A stretch of DNA of 64,000 bases, from the NCBI GenBank assembly GCA_934045905.1, contig OW203767.1, forward strand, positions 12,031,073 to 12,095,072, given 5' to 3'. The position numbers and the translations under genes were made by a program. Numbering within the stretch: the stretch's first letter is position 1; each line of letters begins with the position of its first letter. The notes below the pieces were generated by a model. The model was not told where the DNA came from. It did not search any database and saw only the letters and a program-made list of their open reading frames with translations. Of this stretch, positions 46,601-56,542 are shown piece by piece. This DNA is from Leuctra nigra. Taxonomy: Eukaryota > Arthropoda > Insecta > Plecoptera > Leuctridae.

Positions 46601-49408
46601 TTTGGTAATAGGCCTCACCTATGTAACGGATTTCTATACTACTTCTATGTAATTTTGTCTTCTATAGGATGGGATTTTAATTGTATTGTATCTAATTATT
46701 AGAGGAACCGAGCATACCTATAGTAAATCTAAAAGTTTGCCAATGTGGAGCGAAAATTCATTCATTAAAATATTTCTAGTATTCATTGATCGGTATTTGC
46801 GAATGCCGCTAGGTATAACTAGTAGTTTTATAGGCGTATGCTGACACCATATGATTTTTTAAATAATTTTAATTACTATTCTCGAGTGTTGTAATAGTAC
46901 ATAACTAGAAATCCAGGAAGTTTGGAATTCCTACGTGTCAATGTCAACAAATCTATTGGAAATATGTCAATAGATTTGAGAAACGTGTGATTTCGATTTG
47001 CAACTCAAGAATGTGTGTTTTAATTGATAAAGTAGGTGATGTTTCAAGCAAGTAGACTAGGAATACGCTCTGTGTAACGCGTTGATAAGCGAGCACCACG
47101 ATCAATATAAAATAATATCTGCTTTTCACTGCTTTAGTAACAGACAATCACTTCCGAGTGAAAACAAATACCAATCATTTGTAAGTAATTGAGGTGCAGT
47201 GCATTTACTTTGAATTCAATTTTGATAACTATTCAAAAGAAGTTTAAAATCTACAAGACATTTTGACATTATGAGTTCTGCGGTCTTAAAATGTGTGAAA
47301 CATAATATATCTTTGATTGGTTAATTTGCAAAGTTTCAACTTCATGAGCGGAATTTTCTTTAACAATCAAAGGTATGCATTACATTTTAACCAATCGGAG
47401 GATTGTGTTCAGACCTGACAGTCCATTTTTTCTGTCTATGCAACATTTCAGCTCAATCAGAGACACTGTATGACCTACATCGCACAAGCAACATAAAATA
47501 ACACATCACCAAAAGTCAGGAGACGCCCTTGGGATTGTGTTGGTCTAAATTGCAGTCTAAATAATTCACGCTAAAGAATGTTTTATTGATCACCAAAGAC
47601 AATAAGTCGTGGGCTTTCTACAAGAAGTCACTAACTCCATTTGTGTAAAATTGATGTAGGAGCGTCTTTAAATCTCCTAAGTTGATTCTAGTCCGCAAAA
47701 GTCGTGAACTCAAACAGTAATTTCTGAACTCACCCATCAAGTTCAAGTTTGCATCAACTCTGCAGGAGAGATTAACAATCAGCGAAAACGAACTTGTCAT
47801 TTTAGTGATTTATTTTCTCACTTGAACTGCCTACTTTAAATTAGGTAACTGAGACTCTATAATCTTTAGCTTTAAAATTCCCGATTCTTTTGCAACCTTA
47901 ATCCAGGCCGTGAATCGGATTCCAGCAGAATCAGAAATGTTACAGTTACAGAATAGAGCCCCTGGTTGGCATTTTAAATGAAGTGACTTTCGGATTGGGT
48001 TCGTTATAACTTAATCACAAAAGAACACAATTGGAGTTAGTAACAAAATAAACCAAATTAATAATAAGCATAAACAATAAAATAAACAAAATTAATTACA
48101 AAAATGAAGTTATAGTGATTTCTACAGAAAGTCCTCGATATATCGTATTAGTAAGTATACCTATATACTATAACAATGGTATAGTTAGTTGATATTATAT
48201 TCGTATAGGAGTATATTCTTTCCCGATGCAAAAGAGACACTTCATAAATAACACATTTGCTTATTATTCTCAAATATTGATGTATGTACCTCCGAAACAA
48301 AACGTTATGACGTCACAATGTACATGTTCACACCAAAGAGTAAACAGAAAGTGATGATTTGCAATTTATACGATTCTTCAAGTGCCATCTTATTTCAATA
48401 TCGCTGCGTTGAAATGGAAAATCAAACAATTACATAGATGCAGCTTTCAGTTTTTATATACTCTTATGTTTGGTTCATCGTAGCTTATGTCCGTAATAAC
48501 ATAAGTTCTATAGAGCTGGAGTCACAAAGAATTATAACTTAATAATCTATCAGATTATTATGAAATATTAAAGTTATAGAAAAGAAAATTGGTTCGTGTA
48601 GTGCATACATTTATAGATAATTTTGATTAAAAAAAGATGCAAGAAATTTCAAGAAATGAATTAAATTTTACGCTCTTCTAATAAAGGTTATCTGTATTGT
48701 TTATTGGTGTATACTTGTATTCTTGTATTGTTATAATTGGTTGATACCTTAATTAATAATCATGGAAAGCCATAACTTCGTCATACATTTTTAATTTCGT
48801 ATCATCTTCTCATTCGTACTGCCGTTCGTCAATTGACACATGGATTAAACACATCAACTTTGATTTACAATGTAAATAAGTTCAGTGTTGTTTTCTAAGG
48901 ACTTACCTTCACTACTGCTTGGCTGTAGTTCTCCCAGCTCTACGTCGAGACTTCGATCCCCGACGCCAGTTGTCCCAGCCTCAACATCCCAAGTAGGCAG
49001 TCGAAATCTGATCGATCGACATCTCAGAAATCGATCGATTCTCTCTTCCAAGTCATCTTTGTCGACGTCTTCTCTCGACTCATCGCCATTTTTCACAAGA
49101 GTTATCGATTTATCAACTATTGGAATTGATGTGATAGAATTTAAATGATCAATTATCGATAACAAATCAAATCTAATGCATCTGTAAAAGTTGGTACATG
49201 AGTAGCTTTTACTAGCCTCTTCGTTGATTTCATATTTTCTACTTTCATTCGAAGGCAGCCAATTTTCTTCACTTTCCGAGTTCCAATCACTAATTTTAGC
49301 AAACCTCTTATTCAGGAAAACCTCTTTTTCAATATTTAATAAATTTGGTCTCGATAAAGACCAATTAACTCCACACAAAAGCACTATTCCTAATCTGAGC
49401 ACATCCAT
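40632..49408 (-). CDS. Osiris gene 3 (DUF1676), two coding exons across an 8-kb intron
   Basis: Exon 1 is 49408-48907 and exon 2 is 40987-40632; the phase-1 junction EG/RRRKRK gives 285 residues. The ATG at 49408 is chosen because the longer frame only adds a GTG. Residues 1-18 are a signal peptide. C71 and C77 (CTNFYRC) and C-R-S-I-R-F-R-L-P near the exon end match the family's N-terminal domain. Exon 2 opens GRRRKRKGLRKYLLPAILV and continues as a hydrophobic segment with GLALLSVTGLMSG, then VHAGYIPTW and a short end without the AFxAY motif. The stop TAA overlaps an AATAAA (40636-40631). Intron 1 also holds a small alternative terminal exon candidate (43168-43062) that fits the same frame, so the pairing of exon 1 with exon 2 is likely but not unique. 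Confidence 0.7.
42040..42600 (+). promoter_or_regulatory. Candidate plus-strand promoter: six CCAAT boxes in a degenerate repeat plus TATA
   Basis: ATTGG (CCAAT on the other strand) occurs at about 42042, 42131, 42231, 42310, 42390 and 42499, mostly as GATTGGTCAA, within a degenerate 80-110-bp repeat that also carries TCGGATATCTTCGG-like blocks. CATATATAAAAGGC follows at 42544-42557. CCAAT arrays upstream of TATA are typical NF-Y-type promoters. It lies in intron 1 of Osiris gene 3 and points antisense to it. No good ORF lies downstream. Confidence 0.4.
42730..42884. mobile_element. PIF/Harbinger-like MITE (155 bp, TAA duplication)
   Basis: Inverted ends GGCCCGGTTGTACAAGTCCC on the left and GGGACATCGTACAACCGGGCC on the right (the latter read on the plus strand), flanked on both sides by TAA (42727-42729 and 42885-42887). 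A 3-bp TWA target site and small size fit PIF/Harbinger MITEs. Confidence 0.75.
43062..43168 (-). CDS. Candidate alternative terminal exon of Osiris gene 3
   Basis: On the minus strand GTATTTGTGCAG is followed by GTCGTGGAGGTGCC, which in the universal Osiris phase reads G-RGGAGLKKTSIVRKK and ends in TGA after 35 residues. An AATAAA lies about 45 nt further on. Joined to exon 1 of gene 3 it gives an exact frame (609 nt, 202 residues). The product would be secreted and lack the hydrophobic segment. It may instead be a relic exon; GTGGAGGTGCCG occurs at both its ends. Confidence 0.35.
43200..44030. other. Intron 1 of Osiris gene 3, nothing recognised
   Basis: AT-rich intron sequence without a supported feature. 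Confidence 0.4.
44037..44110 (+). mobile_element. tRNA-derived SINE head
   Basis: GTTGGCTCAGTGTGCAGGGC (A box) and CCCGGCTTCAAGTCCTCGAC (B box) lie at tRNA-like spacing, with partly pairing ends (AGTTGG/CCGACT) and a T run after. It is not a complete tRNA and is followed by G-rich sequence. Confidence 0.55.
44111..44580. mobile_element. Poly-G-rich element
   Basis: Contains GGGGGGAGGATGCGGGGGGA, its palindromic partner CCACCCCCCCATGG, and a run of 19 G at 44495-44513 followed by GCAGGGGAGGGG. Probably a non-autonomous transposon related to the other poly-G elements here. Ends unresolved. Confidence 0.4.
45114..45497. mobile_element. 384-bp near-perfect palindrome flanked by TTAA
   Basis: The two arms (about 190 bp each) are almost exact inverted copies meeting at GAACCCGAAAATTTAGTAAT, with a 4-nt loop near 45304. 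TTAA occurs on both sides (45110-45113 and 45498-45501), suggesting insertion at TTAA as in piggyBac-type elements. The tips GAGGGCTTGG and (reverse) GACGGCTGGG are slightly diverged. As RNA it would form a very long hairpin. Confidence 0.85.
45502..48906. other. Intron 1 of Osiris gene 3, 5' part
   Basis: Contains a family 3 repeat (47056-47094), a family 2 relative (47220-47500) and a MITE-end fragment (47880-47965). A 93-codon minus-strand frame at 46337-46618 has no recognised similarity and no ATG at its start. Confidence 0.4.
47056..47094 (+). repeat. Dispersed repeat family 3 core, copy 2
   Basis: ACTAGGAATACGCTCT then ACGCGTTGATAAGCGAGC, as at 14881. Confidence 0.6.
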
Positions 49409-49979
49409 GTCTGTCACAGACCGATTAGTTGTGAAATGAAGATTTGATTAGCAACACAATGGTTTTATTGGACTGTCCTAGGGTCATATGGGGACAGGGG
49501 AGGTTCAAATGCACTATCTTGATTTGGCAATTGTCTTGCACTAGCACGAGGCTCAAGATTGTCAAGATTGTCATGAAAAGTTCGAAGTCACAGTGTGAAT
49601 TATTCATTAATGAACTTCACTCATATTTTCACGAATAGTTTGTAATTCGTGATTTGATCGAAATCACGTTGCAGGAACAATCAGTTGAGTCAGTCAGATA
49701 ATTAATTTAGTTCCACTTCTGGATTAATTATTTGGTCTTGCACGTCTGGTGCTTGCAATTGTGCAGAACAACAATTTCGCTAAAATTTCCCAAACTCAAA
49801 TATTATCAAAGTATAAATATCTCCTGATTGGTTGAAAATCAAAATGATCATCAATTATCAAATCACATTTAAATTTCGCAAGGTTAACAATTGACCAACA
49901 TTTTATAAAATTGTACAATGTTTCAATGTTTCAAAATAACATGACATGGAAGTAGCATTCTAAATGATATTGAGGTTTT
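49409..49979. other. Spacer between Osiris genes 4 and 3
   Basis: 570 bp separate the stop of gene 4 from the start of gene 3. The part at 49750-49920 resembles repeat family 2 (CTCCTGATTGGTTGAAAATC, TTTCGCAAGGTTAAC). No clear TATA box was found for gene 3. Confidence 0.4.
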
Positions 49980-52050
49980 TCAATAAAGTATCTCGGTCGT
50001 GCTATTCCCTCCCACAAATCGTTCATATTCGTCCCAATTCGTAAAGACGCGCGTCGATCTGCCGTTCGAATCCACGTAATTAAAGAATACCTTCGCGGTC
50101 TTATTATTCGGCTTCTTCCTGTGCAAGACATCAATGTCTCTCCTCTCTGAGCTTGACGAAGTCAATTCTCTACTCGCTTCTAGAGAATGATTTATGTCGC
50201 TAATCGTTGAGTCATTCATCCTGGACTTCATGATGTCCTCCCAGATGGACTCCAGATTATAGCTCCCCCAATGTCCATCGACATTCCCTACCTCTGGACG
50301 AGAGTCAACTTCATGAGCGCCAACTTCCACTCCTTTATCTTTCTCCAACACCCCCGTCATTCCCCAAACACCCACACTGTGTCCTACTAGATCGGGACTT
50401 GGGTCAACTCCATGACTTCCCATGTCGTCCAACCCCCTCTCTGTCGCCTCTAAATCTCCCTCGTCAAACCCTCTCATCTCAGGACTCAGAAAACCACCCT
50501 CAACTTCTCCAATTCCGCTTTCCTTCTCCATCTTTCCGCCTCTATTCCTGTCGTACTTGTCAACTAGCCGTCTCCCATCCTCCAGACTACCCAACAAATT
50601 CTTCCTCCTGTTTCTCTTGTCTTGATCGTGCTCCGAGTAGCCCCCCTGGAGGAAAACCTTCTCCCCTTGCCTCCTATATTTCGGTCGGTCGCTTTTCTTC
50701 TTCTTTGACCTCTGCCACTTGGGCCGAGGACCAATCTCTATCCCATGATAACCCGCCCAGTCAGCTTCATCAGGGATTTGTTTCACTTCCGGAAAGCTGC
50801 GATCATGTGACGTGAAATGATGCTGGGGCTCCTTCTGTAACACAACTGTTGTCTGGGGTTCGTGATGTTTGCTTTCGAAGAGCTTTTTGAGGACTGTCAG
50901 CAAGCTCAGGAAAAGCGCGAGCATGCTGGCGAATAGAGCTTTCACGGTCAAAGCTTTGACCACCATGATGCACTTGACTGCTAAAGCTACGCCGAGCAAG
51001 GCGAGAACGTCTTTGATTTTCTTTTTCTTCTTGCCGCGACCTGATGAAGAGAAGATCGGGATTATGTGACAAAAATCAATGAAGAGAAGAAATTATTTTC
51101 TAGGAAAAACATCGTAATTATAGAGCCAGGATAATAAACTTTTTCTTGACAGATTATTACTTTGTAAGGAATGTTCTACTTCAAAGAAGGAACTAGTCGT
51201 AATATTTTAACAAAGTATTTAGATCACTCGCAATTGATGTCAGGTTTGCTCTAGACGTCTAGTCTAATCTCTAGACTATATAGACAGACTAATATCAAGA
51301 ACAATACACGGATAAAAAATAGAGTAGACGTTACATCATTAAAAAATCAATTTCAAACCAACATGAGTTACCTAATCATAGTTTGTTTATTTTATTTAAA
51401 AATCTTGTGCCACCTCATGATTTTGTTGAACGACATTTAATATTATTTGACCAATGAATTATTCAACAAGTTTGGACAGCTCAAAATCTTCAGCTTTTAA
51501 CACAAAATATATTTGCAAATACTAATATCTTAAAATCTTAATCATATTAAACTAAATGTATCGATGATGTGAAAATTATGATCAAATCCGATCGAACCAG
51601 TGCGATCTTTTAAAATAACACCCTTGTTGTCGCGTGACAATTTACTCATCACAATGTTATTCACGTCCTTCTCGGGTGAGATGAGAAACTTGTCACGCGA
51701 CAACTGCTTACATGATCGCAACCCAGGTCTCACATCCGCGACCTATCACTATTCCAATGAATACCGATCAACATTTATGTACTTGGGATTATAAAATTAC
51801 CTTCCAATATGTTCTTGTCGTCATCAATATCTGCAGCGGATTCTTCTCTATTGATGACTCCCGTACCTTCGTCTGAACTAATTTCTTCTTCCGCGGACTT
51901 TTGAGATGCTAGATGTGGAAATTCCATCGCCACCTCACTGACATTTCGTTCACTCACTGCCATCGCAAAAACACTGCAATTCCCATACCGATTCTGACAA
52001 CTTATTAAAAACACCATGAAAAACAGTATCTTTAAACTATAAATCATCAT
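49980..52050 (-). CDS. Osiris gene 4, divergent, with long charged C-terminal region
   Basis: Exon 1 (52050-51801) and exon 2 (51040-49980) join as LEG/RGKKKKK in phase 1 to give 436 residues. The N-terminus MMIYSLKILFFMVFLISC is a signal peptide. The rest of exon 1 is short and acidic and lacks the Cys-pair domain. Exon 2 starts with the family-type basic run, then the hydrophobic stretch VLALLGVALAVKCIMVVKAL followed by ALFASMLALFLSLL. About 290 residues of charged, Gly/Asp/Lys-rich sequence follow, with SDRPKYRRQGEKVFLQGGY and a final FFNYVDSNGRS..TNWDEYERFVGG. The usual C-terminal AFxAY-type motif is absent. Exon architecture and junction argue for an Osiris origin; sequence and size are unusual. 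Function unknown. Confidence 0.7.
51043..51800. other. Intron of Osiris gene 4
   Basis: Contains two inverted blocks (TTGTCGCGTGACAA at 51629 and TTGTCACGCGACAA at 51690) that could pair. Otherwise AT-rich. Confidence 0.5.
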
Positions 52051-52214
52051 TGTAAACGTTTAATTTCACATGTTTCATAATAAAATATCTCAAATATACA
52101 TAATATTCTACACAAATTGATGACGTAACTACCATATCAATCACAATGATGCTTATATTATAGCAAACAATTAGTAAACTTGTCACAAAGAGTTTCCAAC
52201 GACGACTGTCAACA

Positions 52215-52260
52215 CTCGGCTTTTCGCGTTACACTTCTATTGCTATTTATGCTGTTAGCA
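52215..52260 (-). promoter_or_regulatory. Possible core promoter of Osiris gene 4
   Basis: On the minus strand GCATAAATAGC (about 52250) is TATA-like and lies roughly 200 bp before the ATG. A likely start region GAGTGTTGACAGTCG is about 35 bp downstream. Confidence 0.35.
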
Positions 52261-52699
52261 CATTTACTTTAATCCCAAAAAAGTTAATAATAACAAGAAG
52301 CGCGCTCGCCAAGCATGCCTATGTTTTAACACAAATTGTCATCGTTATGACTCCTAATTGTTATATAATTTCCTTAGCTGAAATAATTAGTTCTGATGAA
52401 ATCGCCGTTATCTGTTGACTTTTTTGGTGTCAAATGTGTAGGTTTTCGTATAGGAAGAGTTGTAGAAAATAGTATAATTATTTTTGAGTATTGTACTATA
52501 TAACTGTCGATCGGATTATAGTTTCTCCAAGCAGTGTTGCGATCAATGCACTTTCGGTGCATTGTCTTGTCGTTTGAATGCAACCTAGACCGTGGCGGTG
52601 ATCAAGCGGAAATATTAAATAGTACAATTGTTAGGCTCATCCCTGATGTAAGAATCTCTCAAAAGTATAATAATAAAACTCCTAGTCTGGACATCACCG

Positions 52700-54900
52700 G
52701 TATTATTGAGCGAGCGAAGCGAGCGACTCCATTTGGCTCTTTTAGCACGGACCTCTGTTTTTTTTTTTGTTTTTTTTTTGTTTTTGTTTTTGTATGCTAA
52801 AGGAAGCAATAGAAGTCGCACCGTTTCACCGATCGACCTGAAATTTTGCACACATGTAAAGACAACCTTCTCTGTTTGCAGACCCAATTTTTTTTTGAAA
52901 TCCATCCATTGGTTCATTGTTAAAATAAGTATCTCCTGATAGCCTAAAAAATGAAAATGGTCTTCGAGAAATGTGATCAAACTCATATTTAGCATGGTCA
53001 GTAAGACCAACAATGTCACTTATTTTACAAATTTTCAGCCGAATCTGTCAAGAAAGTATGCACTTATTGACATTTTTAATAGCTGTCAGAAATGAAACAT
53101 TGAAAATGAATGTCTTTCCAATGCAACTGAATCTGATTTGCTTTAGGTACAAGAGTGTTTTGATGGTATGTACACTTTTTTAGTGAAAAGCAGATATTTT
53201 TATGTTTATTGAGTTGATCAAATTTGAATAATTCAATTTGGATCATAGTTTCCAACAAATCATTTCGAGTTTTTAAGGACCTTGATTGTCTTTTCTTCAA
53301 TTCGTAGTTCTGATGGCCGTGCCTCCCGTGTTTCTACTTGGCTGATTTTGCATCCAGGAGGGATTAGAAACATAAGCTCACATTTCAATAATATCATTGA
53401 GTGGAGTTTGTTCTCTTCTAGCGTTCACACGTCATTCCAAATCTCTCCTGCATTTTGCTTCTTTTCGTTGATAATTTTGGCAATTTGGTGTACTTTGTGA
53501 AGGTATTAGTAAAATTGAATCGCTTTTAAAGCATAGATATTAGGTATCTACAGTTTTTGTCCAGGGGATTGATTATTTCAAATTATTTTCTTCTTGGAAA
53601 CGTTGGATTTATTCCGTTTCTGAGCTTCTGTCTAGCCTGACATTTCCTTGAAGGTTGCTATTTTTTTTGAAAGTTTTGATTCATTCAGTTCAAAACATTA
53701 CGTTGTCTTATTTTAATTGTGGAACGTTGGATTCATTCCGTTTCTAAACTAGGTAGTTACTATTTTACCTGATCCGTTTTTTTGTGTGGAACTTTGATTC
53801 CTTTCGCTGTTGAAAGGTGTTTACTTTATTTTCATATTTGCGAAGTTTTGTTCAAGATTCATTTCGTAACATTTCGACATTGAATACATTACGTCTTTGA
53901 GCACACATTTCGTGCATTTCAAACATTGATCACACAAATATTATTGTACTTTAATTAGGTACCTAGGTACTCTACTTCTTACTTTTTCATTACCTACCTA
54001 TCTTATCCCTATTTAAACATGCCGAAAAATGGAAAGACTTCTGCTAGAATGAAAGCCATAAAGGCGAAAAAGCGTCTGCGTGAAATTGAAGATCAAGAAA
54101 CTGACGAAGCTAAATCTAAAAGGTTGAAACAAAATGCCGTTAATAATAAAGCATCAAGGAGCAAAGAGACCCCCGACCAGACTGCTGCAAGGAGATACTC
54201 AAACAATCAACGCAATACCCGCTCTCGTGCAGCGGGTATTGCCGATTGACCGACCAACTAAAAACTTCGCATGGTAATTGGTAGCAACATTTAAGGTATT
54301 TTTGCCAATTTTCAGTCTAATTTGTAGTTATTTTCAAAAGTTTTTGTAATTTTAGGGACATTTTGTGTGTTGGCTGTCAAATTCACGGCGACTTCGAATC
54401 TTTAGTTCAAGGCAAGGTAGTTAGAGCAGAAAGTTTCAAACGAAATGAAACTAATAATGACCGTTTAACAGATTGATCTGATATTGTGTCCACAGTAATA
54501 TCATATCATATGAGTGGTCCCAGGTATATTGTTTGAAGGATATCATGTGATTTTTGAAACTTAACAAGGAACCGTTCAATCAAAGGTTTAATCGATCAAC
54601 TTAAAACTTAGCAAGGTTATTGGGACCAATATTTTTGGAAATTTTGGAGATATTTAAATACAAGTCTGTGACGAAATTCAAGAATTATTGGCTTTTAATG
54701 ACATTTTCGATAGACATAATTTCGGTTCGAGGTGTTGCGTGTATCCGTGCTCGCTCATCAACGCGTTACTCAGAGCGTTTTCCTAGTATAAAAACACGAA
54801 TTAAAATCGGAGGCTGTATTATTTCGACTTCGCTTCGGCTACTGTTACTAACAACAGTAATATTGCTTTTTAGCAATTGACTCATCCTTAGTGAATGAGA
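52700..54900 (+). mobile_element. Degenerate transposon region (repeat family 2 and 3 sequences plus a small ORF)
   Basis: Begins near GAGCGAGCGAAGCGAGCGAC, continues with the family 2 block TCACCGATCGACCTGAAATT (52826 onward), includes the 76-codon frame at 54019, and ends with a minus-oriented family 3 core (54748-54790) and CGACTTCGCTTCGGCTAC. The ordered mix suggests one decayed element or nested elements. No terminal repeats could be matched. Confidence 0.4.
54019..54249 (+). CDS. Small basic ORF, possibly a transposon ORF N-terminus
   Basis: The 76-residue frame starts at an ATG (MPKNGKTSARMKAIKAKKRL) and is rich in Lys/Arg/Glu. Repeats such as SKETPDQTAARRYSNNQ recall the ETPEQ-type N-terminal repeats of insect Helitron-like proteins. 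It stops where those proteins continue into catalytic domains, and no downstream frame carries on. It lies in a repeat-rich stretch, so it is probably a truncated transposon remnant rather than a host gene. The Helitron link is a resemblance only. Confidence 0.35.
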   Translation: MPKNGKTSARMKAIKAKKRLREIEDQETDEAKSKRLKQNAVNNKASRSKETPDQTAARRYSNNQRNTRSRAAGIAD

Positions 54901-56542
54901 TTTTGTCAAAAGGAAATAATTAAATTAAATATATATTTACATTTACTCAGAAAATAATAAATTTCTAATAAGACCAAACCAGTTAAAGAGGGCATTCAAG
55001 GAATGTGTTTTTGAAATCAACCCATCAATTAGAGGTGGAAGGTTACGTACTGTTTTTATTTGCAACAGACACAAACAGCAATATTAAACGAAGCATTTAG
55101 TTCATCCAAGAACTGAGTCGTGGGTAAATTCCAGTTCATTAAAAATCATTAGATTAATTCGAATATAATTTTTAAAAGTCAAGAAACTCTCAAAAGCTAA
55201 AAGATTACATATAATTTAATTCAATTAAAAAAAGTTTATTTTCTTTCCTTTCGAGTCAAAGGTACAAAAACCAACAACTGTAAAACTTCTTTCGAGCATT
55301 TAGTGATGATAAAAATACCCACATGTCGTCTTTGCAACCGTGAAAAGAATATTAAAATGTAAAAATTTCATCATACTGGGAAATGATTCAGGATGCGTCA
55401 GCTAGGATCTCAGTTTGACATAGAAGCATAGTTCCTGGCAAAGCTGTTTGGACTACTAGAAGACAATGTTTGGCCCATGGCAGGAAGATGGCGGCGGAGC
55501 TAGATCCATTGGCGTGACCCAATGCGACACGCGTGGAATCCTCACACGCATGATCCATGATACTTCATTAGCTGCTATTATCAGAGGATTAAATATAACG
55601 TGTGAATCTATTAGCACCGTTTACAAGCTTCTTTGAGGTGATGCAGTCACTTTTTTATTATCTGCAGTTTTCTCACTAATTTTATTTAAAAATTGTATTT
55701 GAGATTTTTTAAAATTATGTAAGTTATGTAATCGTTTACATAAATAAAAGTTTGTTATTTGAAAAGTGAATGGGGTTTTATGGATTTATGGTGAGGAAAA
55801 CAGGTAGCATATAATTTGTAAAACAATATCTTAATAAATATTCGTTTATTCAAATTCGTTTGTTTTACAGATGGCACAGAAGGAATATAATGAATGATAA
55901 AGATGTGAATAACACAAAGTCAATTCTAAAAGTCATGTCCAGCATAAATGAGATAGAGAGAATTTGTGATTTTTTTCCTATTCGAGTGAATCGATTGACT
56001 ATTTTCTATTTGAAATGAAACTAATGTCGCTTTGGTGGTAACTCTATGTGTCTAATAAGTCTTTAAAAGTCAATTACTGCGCTAATTTCCATGTCAGTTG
56101 TTAAGTCCCACTAATTGTCACTAAACAGTCGCTGTAAAGTCATAAAATGGCTGCGAAACAGAACTGAACTGCTTTCCACTTTTTAACAATAACACTAACG
56201 TGGCAAATCAATTGCCCGATAAATTAATCAGTTTATAAATTATTAATAACTAATAAGATAATTGAAGTATCAACAGTCATTATCATAAAAATGATATACT
56301 TGTATGTAGTTTATAAATAACTGGCGGGTTGTGCATGGTTTTATGTTTGTCATACAAACTATAAAACAGCAAATTTTGATTTAAAATAATTTTGGCGATG
56401 TATGGTATATGTACAAAGTTGCTATTGTAAGAGGTGAACTAAATATACGGTAGATCTGTTAAATATCATTGCTTTTTTGACTGGTGGCGATTTTTAAGTC
56501 GTAAACTAAAAGACAATAAATTATTAATGAATCTTCTTCGAC
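54901..56542. other. Intergenic, 3' of Osiris gene 5
   Basis: No gene, RNA or clear repeat recognised. A GC-richer patch at 55430-55540 (GGAAGATGGCGGCGGAGC) has no ORF. Confidence 0.4.

Noticed and set aside
46337..46618. 93-codon minus-strand frame inside intron 1 of Osiris gene 3
   Set aside because: No recognised motif and no convincing splice sites. Might be a decayed transposon fragment.
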